64,000 bases of DNA from Chlamydomonas sphaeroides (lineage: Eukaryota > Chlorophyta > Chlorophyceae > Chlamydomonadales > Chlamydomonadaceae): contig BDDC01000010.1 in assembly GCA_001662425.1 (NCBI GenBank), positions 116,000 through 179,999 of the forward strand, given 5' to 3'. This document shows, piece after piece, positions 59,656 through 64,000 of this stretch (positions within the stretch are counted from its first letter, which is position 1; each line of letters starts with the position of its first letter). The notes under the pieces are model-generated. The model did no database searches. It was not told the origin of the DNA and worked only from the letters and a program-made list of their open reading frames with translations. Both the position numbers and the translations under genes were made by a program.

Positions 59656-60033
59656 GGGTGGTGAGGGCAGCGAGGCGTGGGGGTCGGCACTTGCAACGGC
59701 AGGGGGCGGCGCTGGCGCCGTGCAGGAGCGGCAGCTGCTGCCGCCGTCCTGTGTGCAGGGGTGCTTCGACGTAGCGTAGAGCTCCAGGCAGCGTAGGAGG
59801 ATCCAGGTAGAACAGGTTATGTGACCGAAGCGGTGCGATGCGCCCGGCGGCTGCAGGCTGGTGGGACTAGGCGCTAGCCCAGTAGACGAGAAGCAGACAT
59901 CAGCAATTCTGCGTTCCTATGACGTGGGTCTTACATGAAGACGTGCTGTCGGGTGTGGGGCAGGGCGCGGAGCAGGAGGCTGGCGTAGTGTGCGGATGGC
60001 ATGTCCACATGTGGCCTGCGATTATAGCCGGGC

Positions 60034-60047
60034 GGTTAGGGTTAGGG
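60034..60047 (+). repeat. Short interstitial telomere-like repeat
   Basis: GGTTAGGGTTAGGG, with a third TTAGGG at 60053-60058 after a five-base interruption. Too short to be a functional telomere. Confidence 0.6.
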
Positions 60048-60144
60048 ACTGATTAGGGGTTTGTGTTCCCGTGCACGGCGTTGCGCCACATCTTCACGTG
60101 CTGGCAAGGACCACTGCACCGGCGCTCCGCAGGCAGCCGCCAGC

Positions 60145-60149
60145 TGTAA
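60145..60149 (+). terminator. Candidate TGTAA polyadenylation signal of the ankyrin gene
   Basis: TGTAA about 490 bp after the stop codon; the only plus-strand TGTAA in this flank. Confidence 0.45.
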
Positions 60150-60630
60150 CATGGGCCGATGGCCGTGACCCTGCCAGAGCACCGCGTGTCTCGTCCGCAG
60201 CCGACAGCCAGGTTTCTCGCCCCTTGCGCCCCACGGCCCCCGCCCCGCCGTTGGAGCTTGCAACACGGGCAGTCGCGCAGTCGGTCGCCAACGCCCGTCT
60301 GTGGGCTTCAGTTCAGTTCAATCCTGATGCACAGCGCGGGCTTCTAACGGCGCCAAAGATACCACGGCATAGCACACATCGCTCTTGTCGCGAGTCCTGC
60401 GACACCAACCCCATTCCACAGGTTCGGTTCCCGTTGCGTTGGGTTGGGCTGGGATGTCGTGGCCCCGCGCCAGTAGCAGCCAACCGAACCCCTCAACATG
60501 CTTGGCTGGATAACGCGCCGTTACGCGCTCAGTTATGCCGCACAGCCGCACTCCTGTCTTCCTGCCTGCCTGCCGTCACCTTTCATCCCAGACTACGCAG
60601 GAGATATCGATGAATTCACGTTCTCGCAGG

Positions 60631-60635
60631 TTACA
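60631..60635 (-). terminator. TGTAA polyadenylation signal of the coiled-coil gene
   Basis: TTACA on the plus strand, about 80 bp after the stop codon in gene orientation, inside the AT-rich inserted segment. Confidence 0.6.
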
Positions 60636-60714
60636 GATATTCCTTCTTTGACTTCGTTCTAGCTTATCATTAACTTGCAGCGCTCCCCTGGTGCGGCACC
60701 TGACGGCCACCGGC

Positions 60715-62312
60715 TCACCGCTGCAGCCCACCGCCGCCACCTCGCCCGCCCTGGCCGCCCTGCTCGCCGCAACGCGGCGGCTGCGGCTGCCCAAGCGCCG
60801 CTCCTGCACCGCCCAGCCCGCCGCCGCCCCTGCCGCCCGCCCGCCCGCCCAGCGCCGGAGGCATGAGGCCGCCCAACGCCGGCCGCGGCGCCGCCAGGCC
60901 GCCACCACCGCGCCCGGCCGGCCCCAAGGCGTGCGCTGGTGGCCCCACCTCCTGCGGCCGTTGCGGCTGCTGCTGCTGCTGGAATGGGAAGGCGGGCTGG
61001 TGCGGGTACACGAGGCCCGGCCCCGCCGGCCCCGAGCCCTGCAGTACCTGCTGCGCTGGCACGAACGACCCAAAGCCGCCAGACCCGCCCGGTCGCTGCC
61101 CCCGGCCCGCGCCCGGGCCGGGGCCGGGGCCGCTGACATACGGCACCGGCCGCTGAGCCGCTGTGGGAGCGCCGGCCGCCGCCAGCTGCGCTAGGGCCGC
61201 ATCCCTCTCCCGCACAGCCGCATCGCACTCTGCCTGCAGGCGTGCCGCCTGCTGGCGCCACCCCGCCTCTGCCTGCGACTGCTGCTGCGACGCAGCAGCC
61301 AGGGACGCCTGGGCGGTGGAGAACGGCGGAGAGGCAAGGGACCCGGAGGGCATGAACGAGTGCAGGCAGACGTAGGAGGGCTGGCAGGAGCTCGCAAGCC
61401 CCCAAGTGCGACTGCCACAGTCCCCGGTGGCCCCACCTGTAGCGCCGTCCGCTCACGAGCCGCGCGCTCCTCCGCCGCCGCCTTGTCCGCGAGGAGGCTG
61501 TTCTTGAAGTCCTCCAGCAGGGACAGCCGGGAGCCGTCTGCGGGGGATCAAGGGGCAGCACAAGGAGCGGCACGTCAGGGCACTTCAAGGCGCTGGCTAC
61601 GGCGGGCTGCGGACGGCACCCACAGCTCTCGTGCAGTCCCGCCACCTCCGCCGTCGCCGCCTCCTCGCGCTGCCGGAGCGCCCGCCGCAGCGACGCCACC
61701 TCCGCGGCTCGCCCCGACCGCTCCGCCGCCAGAGCCGCCGCCAGAGCCGCGCCCTCGCTCCTCGCCTCCGTCAGCGCGTCCCGGAGCGCCTCCGCCTCAG
61801 CCAGGTGCGCCTGCCGTGAGGCCAGGCGGGGCGCGGGGAACGGACGAGGGAAAAGATGGGTGAGGCGGAGAGCCAAGGCACGGCTGCTGGCAGGGACAGC
61901 ATGATGATTGTCGTATTTGCAAGGCAGCAGCAGCGGGAGGCAGGGAGGGCAGGCACGGCGGGTGATCGGGGGGACGCCACGCAGCTCGCGGCGGCTTTCC
62001 CGCGCAAACTGCGCCCGCTCCTTGCTGCTGCCCGCTGCTGCCCACCTGCGCCTCCTCCAGGTGGCAGCTCTGCAGCTCGCTCAGCTCCAGCAGCGCGCTC
62101 TGGTGCGCTACCGCAGCCTTTAGCTCGCAGGCCAGCGACCCGCGCCGCGCCTCCACCGCCGCAAGCAGCTGCGAGCAGCTCGCGGCCTCGGCCTCTGCGC
62201 GCTGCTCCGCGGCCCTGCGCCGGCCCTGCTCGGCGGCCAGGGCGTCCTCCAGTGCCGACCGCTCGGCTCGCTCGCGGAGGCTGGCCTCCTGCAGCAGCCG
62301 AACATCGTCCAT
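60715..62312 (-). CDS. Coiled-coil protein with Gly/Pro/Gln-rich C-terminus, function unknown
   Basis: Four exons (62312-62046, 61810-61624, 61537-61437, 61308-60715) joined in phase encode 382 residues. I do not recognise the family. Residues 1 to about 220 are strongly helical and coiled-coil-like, rich in Ala, Glu, Arg and Leu (LREALDAL-type heptads such as LRDALTEARSEGAALAAALA and RAAEVASLRRALRQREEAAT). The C-terminal 150 residues are disordered and rich in Gly, Pro and Gln (FPFQQQQQPQRPQEVGP). No signal peptide or membrane segment. The exon 2 donor T/GTGGGT gives phase 1, matching exon 3. The start codon is divergent from the degenerate ankyrin gene, 240 bp away. Its 3' end has been copied to 52.5 kb. 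Confidence 0.72.
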
Positions 62313-62552
62313 GGCGAAGGGGGGCTAGGGATGAGAGCGATGAGGATATTAACCGCAAGTTGATCAATGCAGGGGCGGTATGCCAGCGAACGAGGATGTC
62401 GGCAGCTGTTGGGTGTGGGTGGACCCATGAGAAGGCGAGGGTACGTGCCGGGCCGTGTACTTCCCGGGTTACCCGCTCAGGAATGTGCCTGCGTGAAGCA
62501 AGCCACGTATGCGCACAACTCATGCCCGTTAGATTGACTCAGCTGTGCCACA

Positions 62553-64000
62553 ATGGCGCCGAGCGCCACAGAACCGGCGAGGCCTGAGCCCGGGTCTGTG
62601 CAGATGGACGCCGTATGGCAGCAGCTGCTTTTTGAGCTCTTTCTGCTAATCGGCAGCGCAGCGACGAGCAACGAGCGCGCAGCAACGCTGCGGGCAACTC
62701 TGCCGAGCAGCTTGCGACTTTTGGCGGGACGACACCTCCACCTCCCTCTCGCAGCCCGTGCCGCACCATGCCTTCAAGCACAAGTGGTCGGCGCCCGGTG
62801 CGCTGCGGTCGATGACCCTGTGGGAGCGGCGCCGGTTCCAGCAACTGGCCACTCGCACCGGCATCGTTACGAACCTGTCGCTGGCAGCCGAGGTGGCCGG
62901 CTGCACCCTGACAGCGATGGTCATGGACGCGGCTGCCGCTGCGGGCCAGCTTCCCGCCTGCCCCTGGCTGCACGCCCGCGCCTGCCCGGCCGGCGGCGCC
63001 GCTGCGGCGCCGCTCGCGCCGGCCACCGCCACGTGCTGCTGTGGCTGCTGCGGGCCGTCGGCGTGTGCAGCCGCGCGGCGGTCGGCGCGGCGGCGGAGGG
63101 CGGGCACGCGTCAATCTTCGTGTGGCTGCTGTTGCGTCACGTGGGCCGGCCGGGCATCTCCTTCGCGGACGCCCTGGAGCTCCTGAACGCCGGCGCGCGC
63201 AAGCATCTGCCGGTCTGCTGCGTCAAGGGCCTGCAGCTGCCCGACCTGCAGCCGCTGTTCAACCAGATGCGCTCAGCAGCAGTGAAGACGGACGGAGCGC
63301 GCCGCAGGACCATGGCGGCTGCCGCGCGGAGCCCCACGCCCGACTGGGCCGCCAAGTTCGATTGGCTGGAGCGCGAGCTGGGCTATTCGGCGCACGCTGA
63401 GGGCTACATGTTTGACGTGGTGATGTGATCGATGGCGCATCACTGATGCCGTGTTGTGTCCCTACAGCGAGCCGCCCACATCCGGCCCGGCGGCCCGGCT
63501 GGCGTGGCTCCTGGCCCGGGGCTACCCCCCGCCGCACTTCGCTGACATCCTCCCGCTCGCAGCCTGCCGGGGTGACTCTGCGGTCGTGCGCTTCGTGTGC
63601 GCCCTGTGGTCGCCAGACGCCATCTTCGACAACGTCGCTGTTCTCACCCACGCCAGCGTCGTCAAGGCGATGCTGGGAGGCCACCTGGGAGGCCGCGCTG
63701 CAGGCGCTGCTGGAGCTGCCTGGTGCAGAGCCCGGCGTTGCAGAGCTGCTCAGCAAGAGCTTTGGGGACACGCCTGCATTGAGCCGGCAAGGCACCGCGA
63801 CACCATGTTGTGGGCGCTGCGATACCTGGCAGGCTGGCGCCCGGTGTGTGGCTGGCGAATCCACGTCGCGTGGCGGCGATGCTCACGCGCTACAGCAGCG
63901 TCGGGGTGGCGGAGCTCCTGGAGCAGAGGCTGGCTGAGTCAGCGGCGGAGGGCGCACAGGGGGTGGCGCTGGCTGCGGCTCTGCAGGCCGCTGGCTTGGG
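62553..64000 (+). pseudogene. Frameshifted remnant of an algal ankyrin-type gene, truncated by the window edge
   Basis: The product resembles the large family of algal ankyrin-like proteins with an N-terminal LxxNE..ATLR segment, a QPVPHHAF block and repeated AA.AGH..V..WLL units. Here these lie in different frames: SNERAATLR (from 62553), then SQPVPHHAFKHKWSAPGALR to about 62985, then AARAGHRHVLLWLLRAVGVC to 63424, then after a possible 43-bp intron GPAARLAWLLARGYPPPHF, then EAALQALLELPGAEPGVAEL, then RRVAAMLTRYSSVGVAELLE to the edge. At least four frame changes are not explained by GT-AG introns, while every other gene here keeps frame. I therefore call a pseudogene; base-call errors in GC-rich sequence are the alternative. 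Confidence 0.6.

Larger units (their letters stand above)
59656..60714. other. Convergent 3' flanks of the ankyrin and coiled-coil genes
   Basis: About 1.06 kb between convergent genes. It contains TGTAA on the plus strand at 60145 and on the minus strand at 60631, a short TTAGGG tandem at 60034-60047, and a 274-bp segment (60407-60680) absent from the duplicated copy at 52.5 kb. No gene is visible. Confidence 0.55.

Overview
This is nuclear DNA from a GC-rich green alga, most likely a chlorophyte of the Chlorophyceae (Chlamydomonas-like). The evidence is intron-dense genes with short C-rich-tailed introns, donors of the GTGAGN/GTGCGN type, long Ala/Gly/Pro-rich coding insertions, organelle-type transit peptides, and TGTAA polyadenylation signals downstream of several genes. 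No bacterial operon, CRISPR array, rRNA or convincing tRNA was found. I rebuilt the gene models by hand from splice sites and reading phase. About 95 introns were placed and almost all keep phase, which is strong internal support.

Layout. 1-1,684 (-): 5' part of a one-pass membrane protein that runs off the left edge. 3,624-12,075: three paralogous secretory-pathway glycosyltransferases of the Nucleotid_trans/GT77 type, one on the minus strand and two in tandem on the plus strand. 12,572-16,273 (+): L-2-hydroxyglutarate dehydrogenase. 17,185-23,068 (+): non-canonical poly(A) polymerase of the TRF4/PAPD5 type. 24,912-40,028 (-): a very large MON2 homologue in 30 exons, preceded on the same strand by a SCYL1-type pseudokinase (40,564-46,357). 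47,296-51,359 (+): plant-type dihydropyrimidine dehydrogenase (PYD1). 53,144-59,655 (+): a ~1,490-residue ankyrin-repeat protein with a Cys/His cluster. 60,715-62,312 (-): a small coiled-coil protein. 62,553-right edge (+): a frameshifted remnant of an algal ankyrin-type gene.

How the genes relate. There is no operon logic. Two adjacent same-strand genes, SCYL1 and MON2, both belong to Golgi/trans-Golgi trafficking families, and the glycosyltransferases should act in the same secretory pathway. L2HGDH and PYD1 are housekeeping enzymes of metabolite repair and pyrimidine breakdown.

The most unusual signal is structural. In at least six introns from three genes, the last 20-40 bases of the exon plus its 5' splice donor are repeated about 95-140 bp further into the intron. 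Most of the spacers between the copies are AT-rich, and most of the downstream donors have decayed. This looks like a recurrent insertion or duplication process targeting exon-intron junctions. Four introns have GC-AG ends, and the glycosyltransferase paralogues differ strongly in intron content.
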